A DNA stretch of 16,846 nt from positions 1-16,846 of the forward strand of contig CAZGEW010000029.1 of the NCBI GenBank assembly GCA_964524225.1, in the 5' to 3' direction. The position numbers and the translations under genes are program-made. The notes below the pieces were generated by a model. That model was not told the DNA's origin. It worked only from the letters and a program-made list of their open reading frames with translations, and searched no databases. Positions 1 to 7,127 of the stretch are shown here, piece by piece. Positions within the stretch are counted from its first letter, which is position 1. The number at the start of each line of letters is the position of its first letter. Source of the DNA: GCA-2688775 sp964524225. Its GTDB lineage: Archaea > Nanobdellota > Nanobdellia > Woesearchaeales > GW2011-AR4.

Positions 1-70
1 GAAATTTGATTTCTGGGATAAAAATCATTGAATTAGTGAATATCCACGCAACGCCCTAATAAACAAAACA
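1..70. other. left-edge intergenic sequence, nothing assigned
   Basis: No gene can be supported here. One forward frame is open from base 3 to a TAA at 57-59 (18 codons), which could be the tail of a preceding gene, but it is too short to judge. The cdc48 promoter begins just after. Confidence 0.4.
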
Positions 71-78
71 TTTATAAA
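71..78 (+). promoter_or_regulatory. TATA box of cdc48
   Basis: The sequence TTTATAAA is centred about 33 bases before the ATG at 108. That fits an archaeal TATA box with transcription starting a few bases before the start codon. No Shine-Dalgarno precedes the ATG, so the message is probably leaderless or nearly so. Confidence 0.65.
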
Positions 79-107
79 ACACTATTCTTATCTTGTAATC
101 AACTAAA

Positions 108-3100
108 ATGTCAGAAAAAGAACTAAAACTCAAAGTTGCAGAAGCAATACAAGATGATGTCAACAAAGGTATTGTTAGAATCGATTCTGGCTACTTGGCT
201 GAAGTTGATATAAAGCCAGGCGACATAGTTGAGATTGAAAGTGAAAGAAAGACTGTTGCCATTGCTGATCGTTCTTATCCTGGCGATATTGGATTAAGCA
301 TTATAAGGATGGATGGAATTATAAGAAAAAATGCAAAAACAGGGATTGGAGAGATTGTAAAGATTAGAAAAGCATATGTAAAAGAGGCAAAGAAGGTTAT
401 AATAGCACCAGCAAGAAAAGGTATTGTCATAAGGGCTTCTCCTGAAATTTTCAAGCAAGGATTACTTGGCAGAGCTGTTGTAAGAGGTGACGTAGTTTCT
501 CTTGGAGGAGCAAGAAGAAGAAAAACGACTATGATGAATAATCCCTTCTTCGACGAAGATATTTTCAGTATTTTGGATGAAAGCATGATGGGAATTGGCT
601 TTGGTGACATAAAGTTTGTTGTTGTTGATACAAACCCAAAGCAAGCTGTAATAATTCTTGACTCAACAGAGATTGAGTTCAGGTTAGAAGCTGTAGAGAT
701 TGAAGAGGAAAGAGTCCCAGAAGTGACTTATGAGGATGTAGGTGGCTTAGATGATGAAATAAAAAAGGTTAGGGAGATGGTAGAATTGCCATTGAAGCAC
801 CCTGAAATATTTGAAAGGCTTGGCATAGAAGCTCCAAAAGGGGTTTTATTGCATGGCCCTCCTGGAACTGGAAAAACCTTACTTGCAAAAGCAGTGGCAA
901 ATGAAACCAACTCACACTTTATTTTGATTAATGGGCCCGAGATAATGAGCAAGTATTATGGACAGTCACTTCCGTATAACGAAAAAATACTTGTGGTTGA
1001 AAACAATTTATTAAAGCGTGTCCCAATTGGTGAAGTAGTTGAAAATAATAATAAAAATCTCGGAGTTGTTTGCTTTGATAAAGGTGGAAAAGTAACAATT
1101 TCAAAAATCACAGCGCTAATAAAGCACAAAAACAACTCCAAAATTTTAAAAATAAAAACAAGGAGCGGTAGGGAAATCAGGGTTACTGACTATCATTCTG
1201 TATTCACCCTTGGCAAAAAGGGGGTAGAAAGCATAAAAACATCTGATTTAATCCCAAATAAATCTTTTATAGCGACTCCCAAGAAAATACCCTTTGCTGA
1301 AAATCCTATTGAGAAATTAGATTTACTTGAAACTTTGAAAGACAATGATTTTGGGTTAAAAGTAAAAGGAGTGCAACATTACATAAGAGAAGCTTTAGAT
1401 AAAATTGGGCATAATAATGTTGCGCAAACCCTTGGATTAAAGCCAAAATACCTTTATGATGTTTTGAGCAAAAATGTTGGAGTTAGTGTAAGCAAATTTG
1501 TAGGATTAATGTTAAAAGCAAATATTAATATAGATAAAGAAGATATAAAAATTTGCACTAAAGGCAAAAGTTTCCCCTCAATTTTGGAATTCAACGAAGA
1601 TTTATGTACATTCCTTGGCTTATGGGTTGCAGAGGGTTCTTATACAAACAAAAATGAAGTAAGGTTAAGCGTCCATAGGAAAGAAGAAAAAGCTGTTAAA
1701 GAGTTATGCAATAAACTATTCGGTTCAGTAACAATTTACCATAAGCCGAATTTTAATTCAACTGACATCTATATCTGCTCCACTATATTAGGCATCCTTA
1801 TGAAAAAAGTGCTCGGATTTAACAGCAATGCAAGGCAGAAGAGAATACCAGATATTGTCTACAATTTCAACAGAAGTAATATGGCTGCATTTTTAAGAGG
1901 CTACTTTTCTGGAGATGGGAGCTTGAATACAAAAACACCAGCTCCAATGGTTGAAGTATGCACAGAAAGCCCACAACTTGCTGATGATATCCCTTATCTA
2001 TTGCTATACTTTGGAATAGTTGCAAAAATTTATGATAGAAAAAATAGGCCTCAAAAAAGGATTTGTTTTGCAGACTATGAAAATTTGAATAATTTTAGAG
2101 ATATTGGTTTCTTTGATTCCGAAAGAAACTTAGTGATTTATAATTATCTGTCAAAAATTGAAGTTTCAAGAAGGGACAGAATACCTATCGCTGGAGAAAT
2201 TAAGAACATTGTAGGAGTAAATTATGGTTTAAGAGGATGGCAAAACCAGCAATCAATAGGAAAAAACATTTTATTGAGACTTAAAAATCCGATAATAGAG
2301 CAAATTTTGAATAATGATATTTACTGGGATAAGGTAAAAAGCATTGAAGAAGTAGAAGGAAACTTTGAATATGTATATGATATTTCTGTAGAACCATGCC
2401 AAAATTTTATAGCTGGTTTTGGCGGCATTTTTGCTCACAACAGCGAAGAAAACTTAAGGAAAAAATTTGAGGAAGCTGAAAAAAATGCACCTTCTATAAT
2501 TTTTATTGACGAGATTGATGCTATTGCATCGAAAAGAGAAGAAACAAGAGGAGAGGTTGAAAGGAGAGTTGTGGCACAGTTGCTAGCTTTAATGGACGGC
2601 TTGCAGTCAAGAGGCAAAGTTGTTGTAATAGCTGCAACTAATGTTCCAAACATACTTGATCCTGCATTAAGAAGGCCTGGCAGGTTTGATAGAGAAATTG
2701 AGATTGGCGTTCCTAGTAAAGACGGAAGATTAAATATTTTAAAAATACATACAAGAAACATGCCTTTATACACAAAAGAAAATATCGTAAAGGAGAGTGG
2801 CTTTGAGCCAGAGTACAAAGAAGCAATTCTTAATATATTAAGGTATAAAGATACAAATTCTAGAAGCTTGGAAAGAACGATAAATAAATATCTTGTTGAG
2901 AACCCAGAGAAAAATGACTTATTTAAGAAAATTGAGTTATCAAAACTTAGGAAATACATAGAAAAGATAAGCTATGATTCTAAAATTGTTTCTCTTAGAG
3001 AATTAGCTGAAATTACCCATGGCTTTGTCGGGGCTGATCTTGCGTCATTGGCTAAAGAAGCTGCAATGATTGTATTGCGTAAGGTATTGCCTGACATAAA

Positions 3101-4196
3101 ATTAAAGGAAGATGAGCCTTTGCCTAAAGAATTGCTTGAAAGACTTGTAATAACGCAACAAGACTTTAAAGAGGCTTTAAAGGTAGTAAGGCCAAGTGCA
3201 TTAAGAGAAGTGCTAGTTGAAATTCCTAATGTTAAATGGTTTGATATAGGTGGTTTGAGTAATGTAAAGCAGGAGTTGATTGAAGCAGTCGAATGGCCTT
3301 TAAAGCATCCAGAGTCGTTCAAAAGATTGGGGGTAAGACCACCTAGAGGCATTTTGCTTTTTGGAGCTCCAGGTACAGGAAAAACTTTGCTGGCAAAAGC
3401 TGTTGCAAATGAAAGCGAAGCAAATTTCATTTTGGTGAAAGGACCCGAGCTTTTATCGAAATGGGTTGGGGAAAGCGAAAAGGCAGTCCGTGAGGTATTT
3501 AAAAAAGCCCGTCAAGTAAGCCCCTGTATTATTTTTTTTGATGAGGTTGATGCATTAGCACCAAGAAGAGGTGCTAGCTCAGACAGTCATGTTAGCGAAA
3601 GGGTTGTCAATCAATTATTGACAGAAATTGATGGCTTAGAGGATTTACATGATGTTGTTGTGATAGCAGCTACAAATAGACCAGACATTGTTGATACAGC
3701 TTTATTGAGGCCTGGCAGATTTGACAGAATTATATTGACACGTGTTCCAGATGAGAACACAAGGCTTGAGATATTTAAGGTGCATACAAAAGGCATGCCT
3801 ATTGCAATTGAGGAACAAGCAATAAAGAAAAAGATAGTAGCAGCAAAAATAGTAGGTAAGAATGGGGCAACAAGTATTGAATACGAGAACGGGGAGAATA
3901 CATCAGATAGAGAATACATAAAAAGCAAAGAAGACTTTTTGAAGTATTTAGCTAAGAGAACAGAAGGTTATGCTGGGGCTGACATCGAAGCAGTTTGTAG
4001 GGAAGCTGCAATTCTCGCATTAAGAGAAGACATTAATTCAAGAGAAATAAATAAAAAACATTTTGAACAAGCATTACAGAAAGTAAGGCCCAGCATAACA
4101 ATAGAAGTTGAAAAAGCGTATGAGGAACTGCAAGAGCACTTTACAGCTTCAAGAGCAAAGCAGATGTTAGAAGAGAAACCGGGTTATATGGGGTAA
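108..4196 (+). CDS. cdc48: CDC48/VCP-type AAA+ ATPase with an in-frame intein
   Basis: This is an archaeal Cdc48/VAT/p97 homologue, a hexameric double-ring ATPase that unfolds proteins, typically upstream of the proteasome. Order: N-terminal double-psi and four-fold barrels (about 1-190); D1 with Walker A GPPGTGKT at 250-257; the intein at 287-778; D1 Walker B with D801-E802 and the LRRPGRFDR arginine-finger stretch; then D2 with Walker A GAPGTGKT at 1086-1093, Walker B D1145-E1146 and LRPGRFDR. Without the intein it is 870 residues, longer than usual, because each ring carries an extra segment after its HTxxMP motif: about 888-962 in D1 and 1233-1276 in D2. The C-terminus ends GYMG, with Tyr third from last, so it does not match the proteasome-docking HbYX motif exactly. 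Transcription looks monocistronic, with its own TATA box and hairpins after the stop. Identity is certain; the exact substrates are not shown. Confidence 0.97.
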   Translation: MSEKELKLKVAEAIQDDVNKGIVRIDSGYLAEVDIKPGDIVEIESERKTVAIADRSYPGDIGLSIIRMDGIIRKNAKTGIGEIVKIRKAYVKEAKKVIIAPARKGIVIRASPEIFKQGLLGRAVVRGDVVSLGGARRRKTTMMNNPFFDEDIFSILDESMMGIGFGDIKFVVVDTNPKQAVIILDSTEIEFRLEAVEIEEERVPEVTYEDVGGLDDEIKKVREMVELPLKHPEIFERLGIEAPKGVLLHGPPGTGKTLLAKAVANETNSHFILINGPEIMSKYYGQSLPYNEKILVVENNLLKRVPIGEVVENNNKNLGVVCFDKGGKVTISKITALIKHKNNSKILKIKTRSGREIRVTDYHSVFTLGKKGVESIKTSDLIPNKSFIATPKKIPFAENPIEKLDLLETLKDNDFGLKVKGVQHYIREALDKIGHNNVAQTLGLKPKYLYDVLSKNVGVSVSKFVGLMLKANINIDKEDIKICTKGKSFPSILEFNEDLCTFLGLWVAEGSYTNKNEVRLSVHRKEEKAVKELCNKLFGSVTIYHKPNFNSTDIYICSTILGILMKKVLGFNSNARQKRIPDIVYNFNRSNMAAFLRGYFSGDGSLNTKTPAPMVEVCTESPQLADDIPYLLLYFGIVAKIYDRKNRPQKRICFADYENLNNFRDIGFFDSERNLVIYNYLSKIEVSRRDRIPIAGEIKNIVGVNYGLRGWQNQQSIGKNILLRLKNPIIEQILNNDIYWDKVKSIEEVEGNFEYVYDISVEPCQNFIAGFGGIFAHNSEENLRKKFEEAEKNAPSIIFIDEIDAIASKREETRGEVERRVVAQLLALMDGLQSRGKVVVIAATNVPNILDPALRRPGRFDREIEIGVPSKDGRLNILKIHTRNMPLYTKENIVKESGFEPEYKEAILNILRYKDTNSRSLERTINKYLVENPEKNDLFKKIELSKLRKYIEKISYDSKIVSLRELAEITHGFVGADLASLAKEAAMIVLRKVLPDIKLKEDEPLPKELLERLVITQQDFKEALKVVRPSALREVLVEIPNVKWFDIGGLSNVKQELIEAVEWPLKHPESFKRLGVRPPRGILLFGAPGTGKTLLAKAVANESEANFILVKGPELLSKWVGESEKAVREVFKKARQVSPCIIFFDEVDALAPRRGASSDSHVSERVVNQLLTEIDGLEDLHDVVVIAATNRPDIVDTALLRPGRFDRIILTRVPDENTRLEIFKVHTKGMPIAIEEQAIKKKIVAAKIVGKNGATSIEYENGENTSDREYIKSKEDFLKYLAKRTEGYAGADIEAVCREAAILALREDINSREINKKHFEQALQKVRPSITIEVEKAYEELQEHFTASRAKQMLEEKPGYMG
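966..2441 (+). mobile_element. intein with LAGLIDADG homing endonuclease in Cdc48 D1
   Basis: This is a 492-residue protein-splicing element at host residues 287-778. It begins with Ser (after YYGQ) and ends with His-Asn before the +1 Ser of the C-extein (SEENLRKKF). Removing it restores the normal Cdc48 sequence between Walker A and Walker B. Block B is seen as VTDYH (T360, H363). Two DOD endonuclease motifs are visible: LGLWVAEGS at 503-511 and LRGYFSGDGS at 596-605, each with its acidic residue (E509, D603). The C-terminal blocks are YDISVEPCQNFIAG and GIFAHN. All splicing residues are present and the frame is open throughout, so splicing and homing are both probably intact. Confidence 0.95.
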
Positions 4197-4241
4197 CGGT
4201 TTCGTCCGTTAACACCGAGAAACTTTTTAGAAAAAAGTTTC
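4194..4241 (+). terminator. two tandem hairpins after cdc48, possible terminator or 3' RNA structure
   Basis: The first inverted repeat, TAACGG/CCGTTA with a 6-base loop (4194-4211), includes the cdc48 stop codon. The second, GAAACTTTTT/AAAAAGTTTC with a 3-base loop (4219-4241), is a perfect 10-bp stem. No long U-tract follows, so this is not a classic intrinsic terminator. It could protect or process the 3' end. The function is inferred only from position and symmetry. Confidence 0.45.
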
Positions 4242-4282
4242 ATCAAAAATTGTACCATCTTCGATGACACTAAATAAAAACC

Positions 4283-4290
4283 TTTAAATA
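4283..4290 (+). promoter_or_regulatory. TATA box of gatD
   Basis: The sequence TTTAAATA is centred about 26 bases before the gatD ATG at 4312. This is the distance expected for transcription starting at or beside the start codon. No Shine-Dalgarno is present, so a leaderless mRNA is likely. Confidence 0.6.
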
Positions 4291-4311
4291 AACTTATTCT
4301 AAATTCAATTT

Positions 4312-5607
4312 ATGAAGCCAGAATATGGTGATGTTGTTAAAGTAGATACTGAAGAACAAGCTTATGAAGGAATTCTGATGCCTCGGCCGGAGATTTTTGA
4401 AAAAGGTTTTGTTATTGTGAAATTAGATAATGGCTACAATATTGGAATTGATGAAAAAAGAATAAAGAAAATTGAACTTGTTAAGAGATATGAAAAGAAA
4501 AAAGAAGGAAAAATAAAATTAAGCAAAAAAGAAGGACTGCCTAATGTTTCAATACTTTCTTTTGGTGGCACTATTTCTTCAAGAGTTGATTATAAAACTG
4601 GCGGGGTTTATGCGGATTACACAGCAGAAGATTTTGTTGTAATGCTGCCTGAGCTTAAGCATATAGCTAATCTAAAGGCAGAGAAGGTGATGAGTATAAT
4701 GAGCGAGGATATTGCTCCTGAAGATTGGCAGTTAATGGCTAGGAGAATTGCAAAGGAGCTTAATGATGATAAAGTTGTTGGAGTCGTTGTAACTCAAGGC
4801 ACAGACACTTTGCATTTTTCAACTGCAGCAATGTCATTTTTTCTTCGCAATTTAAACAAGCCAGTTGTTTTTACAGCTGCGCAGAGAAGCATTGATAGAG
4901 GAAGTTCTGACGCTTTTAGCAATTTGCTTTGCGCAGTTCATGCAGCTGCAAAATTTGATGGTGCTGCCGTTGTTACATGTTTGCATGGAACTAGTGACGA
5001 TAATTATTGCATACTCAATCGAGGTACAAAGGTAAAAAAAATACACACTAGCAGAAGAGATGCTTTCAGACCAATAAATGAATTACCCCTTGCAAAAGTT
5101 TATGAAAATGGTAAAATAGAGAGCTTAAATAATATTTATGAAAAAAGAAATGATAGCAAGGTTATTGTTGACGACAAATTTGAGCACAAAACTGCTTTGA
5201 TTTATGTTTATCCTGGAATGAATCCAGATATTTTTGATTATTACTTAGAAAAAAAGTATAAAGGAATTGTGCTTGCTGCAACTGCTTTAGGTCATGTAGC
5301 AACAACGAACCCAAAGTACTCATTATTGAATAAATTAAAAAAATTAATCGACAGCAATATCCCTATCATAATATCTACCCAAACAATCTATGGCAGAGTT
5401 CACCCTTATGTTTATACAAATTTGAGAAAACTATCTGTACAATTAAACTGCATTTTTGTTGAAGATATGTTGCCAGAAACAGCTTATGTAAAGCTTGGAT
5501 GGGTATTAAGTCATACACACAAAATAGAAGAAGCAAAAAAAATGATGCTTACTAATTATGCTGGTGAGATAAGCGAAAGGACTGATGAAAGTGCTTTTTT
5601 GTATTAG
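4312..5607 (+). CDS. gatD: glutamyl-tRNA(Gln) amidotransferase subunit D
   Basis: GatD is the glutaminase subunit of the archaeal GatDE amidotransferase. It releases ammonia from an amide donor so that GatE can convert Glu-tRNA(Gln) to Gln-tRNA(Gln). The 431-residue length fits the family. A small N-terminal barrel (about 1-75) precedes an L-asparaginase-type domain with GGTISS (Thr87), TQGTDTLHFS (Thr164, Asp165), and the RGTK/HTSRRDAF stretch (about 237-252) that supplies the family's catalytic lysine. The C-terminal asparaginase subdomain is complete and ends SAFLY. gatE is not in this window, so the two subunits are not adjacent here. The gene opens a short transcript continuing into two small membrane-protein genes, the first starting 12 bases after the gatD stop. 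The start is supported by a TATA box about 26 bases upstream. Confidence 0.96.
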   Translation: MKPEYGDVVKVDTEEQAYEGILMPRPEIFEKGFVIVKLDNGYNIGIDEKRIKKIELVKRYEKKKEGKIKLSKKEGLPNVSILSFGGTISSRVDYKTGGVYADYTAEDFVVMLPELKHIANLKAEKVMSIMSEDIAPEDWQLMARRIAKELNDDKVVGVVVTQGTDTLHFSTAAMSFFLRNLNKPVVFTAAQRSIDRGSSDAFSNLLCAVHAAAKFDGAAVVTCLHGTSDDNYCILNRGTKVKKIHTSRRDAFRPINELPLAKVYENGKIESLNNIYEKRNDSKVIVDDKFEHKTALIYVYPGMNPDIFDYYLEKKYKGIVLAATALGHVATTNPKYSLLNKLKKLIDSNIPIIISTQTIYGRVHPYVYTNLRKLSVQLNCIFVEDMLPETAYVKLGWVLSHTHKIEEAKKMMLTNYAGEISERTDESAFLY

Positions 5608-5613
5608 GAGGTG
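5606..5613 (+). promoter_or_regulatory. strong Shine-Dalgarno deciding the start of the 51-codon gene
   Basis: AGGAGGTG lies 6 bases before the ATG at 5620 and overlaps the gatD stop codon. It is the strongest ribosome binding site in the window and is the main reason to accept the small gene that follows. Confidence 0.85.
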
Positions 5614-5619
5614 AAAAAA

Positions 5620-5775
5620 ATGGAAAAAAGTACTGCAGGAATAGTTATTTTTTTAGTTGGTATTTTTGTTTTTCTGCAATCTTTTGCACAACAAATACCT
5701 GCCACACGTAATACCTATGCAGTAATAGGCTTAATATTAGTAGTAGGTGGATTGTGGTATGCAACAAAAAAATAA
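5620..5775 (+). CDS. 51-residue two-helix membrane protein, unknown function
   Basis: I do not recognise this small protein. It starts MEKSTAGIVIFLVG and ends at a TAA at 5773-5775. Two hydrophobic stretches, about residues 7-23 and 34-47, should form a membrane hairpin, with a short polar loop (QQIPATRNTY) between them and a Lys-Lys tail. By the positive-inside rule both ends would be cytoplasmic. The gene follows gatD by 12 bases and overlaps the next gene by 17 bases, so translation of the three is probably coupled. Support is the perfect Shine-Dalgarno and the clean membrane pattern; I see no homology. A link to GatD cannot be inferred from position alone. Confidence 0.75.
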   Translation: MEKSTAGIVIFLVGIFVFLQSFAQQIPATRNTYAVIGLILVVGGLWYATKK

Positions 5776-6025
5776 AAATTGGGAAATTGCTAAGAACGTA
5801 ATTGACTTGGAATATAAAAAATTATTGCATGAATATAACGCGTATCTAATCGCAATGACTTCAGTTACAATTGGTTTACTAGCCTTTGCATATAACATAA
5901 CAAAAGATTTATTCTCTTCGTTAACACTTGTGGTTATTGTTTATTTGGCGTTAGATTCAAGAAGAGAAGAAGTTTCACAAAAATTGAACTTAAAAATAAA
6001 AGAAGCAAAAAGTTTAAAATATTAA
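5759..6025 (+). CDS. 88-residue membrane protein, unknown function
   Basis: I do not recognise this protein. The ATG at 5759 is preferred over an in-frame GTG at 5747 because AGGTGG (5745-5750) lies 8 bases before the ATG. The protein has a charged N-terminal helix (about 1-26), two hydrophobic segments (about 27-46 and 51-66) with a short loop, then a charged C-terminal helix rich in Lys, Glu and Arg. Both charged ends are probably cytoplasmic. It overlaps the 51-codon gene by 17 bases, so the two may form a pair of small membrane partners. Its stop codon overlaps that of the convergent Lrp-type gene by 4 bases, leaving no room for a conventional terminator between them. Confidence 0.75.
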   Translation: MQQKNKNWEIAKNVIDLEYKKLLHEYNAYLIAMTSVTIGLLAFAYNITKDLFSSLTLVVIVYLALDSRREEVSQKLNLKIKEAKSLKY

Positions 6026-6462
6026 ATCTCATTCAATACAACCATTGTTTGTGTTTTTTCTATGCCGTTGATATTCCTTAAATACTTTGTTACAAAATTA
6101 TCTAATTCACCAATATCTCTAACTCTCACTTTGATTATTATATCTGTCCCGCCTGTAACCATTGCTGATTCTTCAACCATTTCATTTTGTTTAAGTTTTT
6201 TTGCCAAATCGTGCTGTGGCATCTTAATCTCTTTCAATAATTTATAATCAACAACAATATTAACATAAGCAGCGATATTTTTCCCTATCTTTTTATTATC
6301 CAACTCTATAGTATATTTCTTTATTATTCCTTCCTTCTCTAATTTTTTAATTCTATTGTGCACTGTGGTCACAGGCATCAAAATTTTTTTAGAGATTTGC
6401 TGAGTAGTTGATTTACAGTTTTCTTTCAACAATTTAATTATCTTTTCATCTTTTTCATCCAT
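6022..6462 (-). CDS. Lrp/AsnC-family transcription regulator
   Basis: This 146-residue protein has the two-part Lrp/AsnC layout. The N-terminal winged helix-turn-helix (about 1-58) includes DEKDEKIIKLLKENCKS and the recognition-helix stretch VTTVHNRIKKLEKEGIIKKY. A C-terminal RAM ligand-binding and oligomerisation domain (about 65-146) includes VTGGTDIIIKVRVRD. Family members bind amino acids and form dimers or octamers that regulate amino-acid metabolism and often their own promoters. It is divergent from a small asparaginase gene 105 bases away, with an inverted repeat at that promoter, so control of asparagine use is a reasonable inference. Its own ATG has a TATA box about 29 bases upstream and no Shine-Dalgarno. 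The ligand cannot be read from sequence. Confidence 0.93.
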   Translation of the reverse strand: MDEKDEKIIKLLKENCKSTTQQISKKILMPVTTVHNRIKKLEKEGIIKKYTIELDNKKIGKNIAAYVNIVVDYKLLKEIKMPQHDLAKKLKQNEMVEESAMVTGGTDIIIKVRVRDIGELDNFVTKYLRNINGIEKTQTMVVLNEI

Positions 6463-6487
6463 AAATGGAATATTTTTTTATTTAACT

Positions 6488-6495
6488 ATATAAAT
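6488..6495 (-). promoter_or_regulatory. TATA box of the Lrp-type regulator
   Basis: On the minus strand this reads TTTATATA, centred about 29 bases before the ATG at 6462. The spacing suggests a leaderless transcript. It lies in the 105-base divergent region shared with the asparaginase gene. Confidence 0.6.
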
Positions 6496-6524
6496 TTTGC
6501 TATTTTTTGTAAATTTTTCAAATT

Positions 6525-6564
6525 TTGTGGGAAATAATTCTTAAATCAATTCAGGTTTCCACAA
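6525..6564. promoter_or_regulatory. inverted repeat flanking the asparaginase promoter, candidate operator
   Basis: TTGTGGGAAA (6525-6534) is matched by TTTCCACAA (6556-6564) on the other side of a 21-base spacer, with one extra G in the left arm. The arms enclose the likely TATA box and transcription start of the asparaginase gene. This placement suits binding of a dimeric regulator such as the adjacent Lrp-type protein. Binding is inferred, not shown. Confidence 0.4.
6540..6547 (+). promoter_or_regulatory. TATA-like box of the short asparaginase gene
   Basis: CTTAAATC is centred about 25 bases before the ATG at 6568. It is a weaker match than the other TATA boxes here, which would suit a gene that needs activation or is kept low. 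Confidence 0.4.
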
Positions 6565-6567
6565 TAT

Positions 6568-7056
6568 ATGAAAATCAAAATATTCGCTACAGGTGGTACT
6601 TTTGATAAAGTCTATGATGAGATAAGTGGAAATTTGATGTTTATGGAAACCCACCTCCCTTCTATGTTATACCAAGCTAGATGTAGATTGGACATTAGCA
6701 TTGAGTCAATAGTGCTGATGGATAGTCTAGACATGAAACTTTACCATAGACAGCAGATTACAGAAAAATGCAAATCATGCCTTGAGGACAGGATTGTAAT
6801 TACGCATGGAACAGATACTATGGTTGAGACCGCTAAACTGCTTGGAACAGAAATACACAACAAGACAGTTGTACTTACAGGTGCGATGATTCCTTATAGT
6901 TTTGTCATATCAGACGCATTTTTCAATTTAGGATGCGCATTAGCATATGTACAAATGTTACCTTATGGAACTTATATCACTATGAATGGTAGGATTTTTA
7001 ATCATGATAATGTAAGAAAAAACAAGGAAAGAGGAGAATTCGAAACAATTAAATAA
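6568..7056 (+). CDS. stand-alone asparaginase N-terminal domain protein
   Basis: This 162-residue protein matches the N-terminal domain of type I/II L-asparaginases and has no C-terminal domain. Active-site elements are present: ATGGTFDK with Thr11, THGTDTMVETA with Thr82 and Asp83, TGAMIPYS, and DNVRKN, where Lys151 lines up with the catalytic lysine of the family. Short asparaginase-like proteins of this length occur as a recognised type, so this is probably an intact gene rather than a fragment. In full-length enzymes, however, the C-terminal domain helps complete the active site across subunits, so activity and substrate are uncertain. It lies divergent from the Lrp-type regulator and about 1 kb from gatD, which has the same fold. 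It could hydrolyse asparagine or another small amide. Confidence 0.85.
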   Translation: MKIKIFATGGTFDKVYDEISGNLMFMETHLPSMLYQARCRLDISIESIVLMDSLDMKLYHRQQITEKCKSCLEDRIVITHGTDTMVETAKLLGTEIHNKTVVLTGAMIPYSFVISDAFFNLGCALAYVQMLPYGTYITMNGRIFNHDNVRKNKERGEFETIK

Positions 7057-7120
7057 ATAATAAAATCTTTATCTTATGTAGAAGATGTTGAAAAATATTT
7101 AGCTTGACAACAACAAAATA

Positions 7121-7127
7121 TTTATAA
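7121..7127 (+). promoter_or_regulatory. candidate distal promoter before the MIP18-type gene
   Basis: TTTATAA within AAATATTTATAAG is a better TATA match than the one nearest the MIP18-type gene. Transcription from it would start near 7150, giving a leader of about 70 bases that contains the inverted repeat at 7184-7208. Confidence 0.4.

Noticed and set aside
966..2441. Intein region as a separate gene or a frame-disrupting insertion
   Set aside because: The frame is continuous through both junctions, and splicing residues are present at both ends.
2435..3430. Minus-strand open frames of 174 and 152 codons inside cdc48
   Set aside because: They lie opposite highly conserved AAA+ coding sequence and lack promoters or ribosome binding sites.
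4197..4311. Small peptide gene in the cdc48-gatD spacer (an EKLFRKKFHQKL-type reading)
   Set aside because: The frame has no start codon or ribosome binding site; the sequence is better explained by the hairpin and the gatD promoter.
6568..7056. Short asparaginase as a frameshifted full-length gene
   Set aside because: No asparaginase C-terminal domain can be read in any frame in the 160 bases that follow before the next gene, and short family members are known, so truncation by frameshift is not supported.
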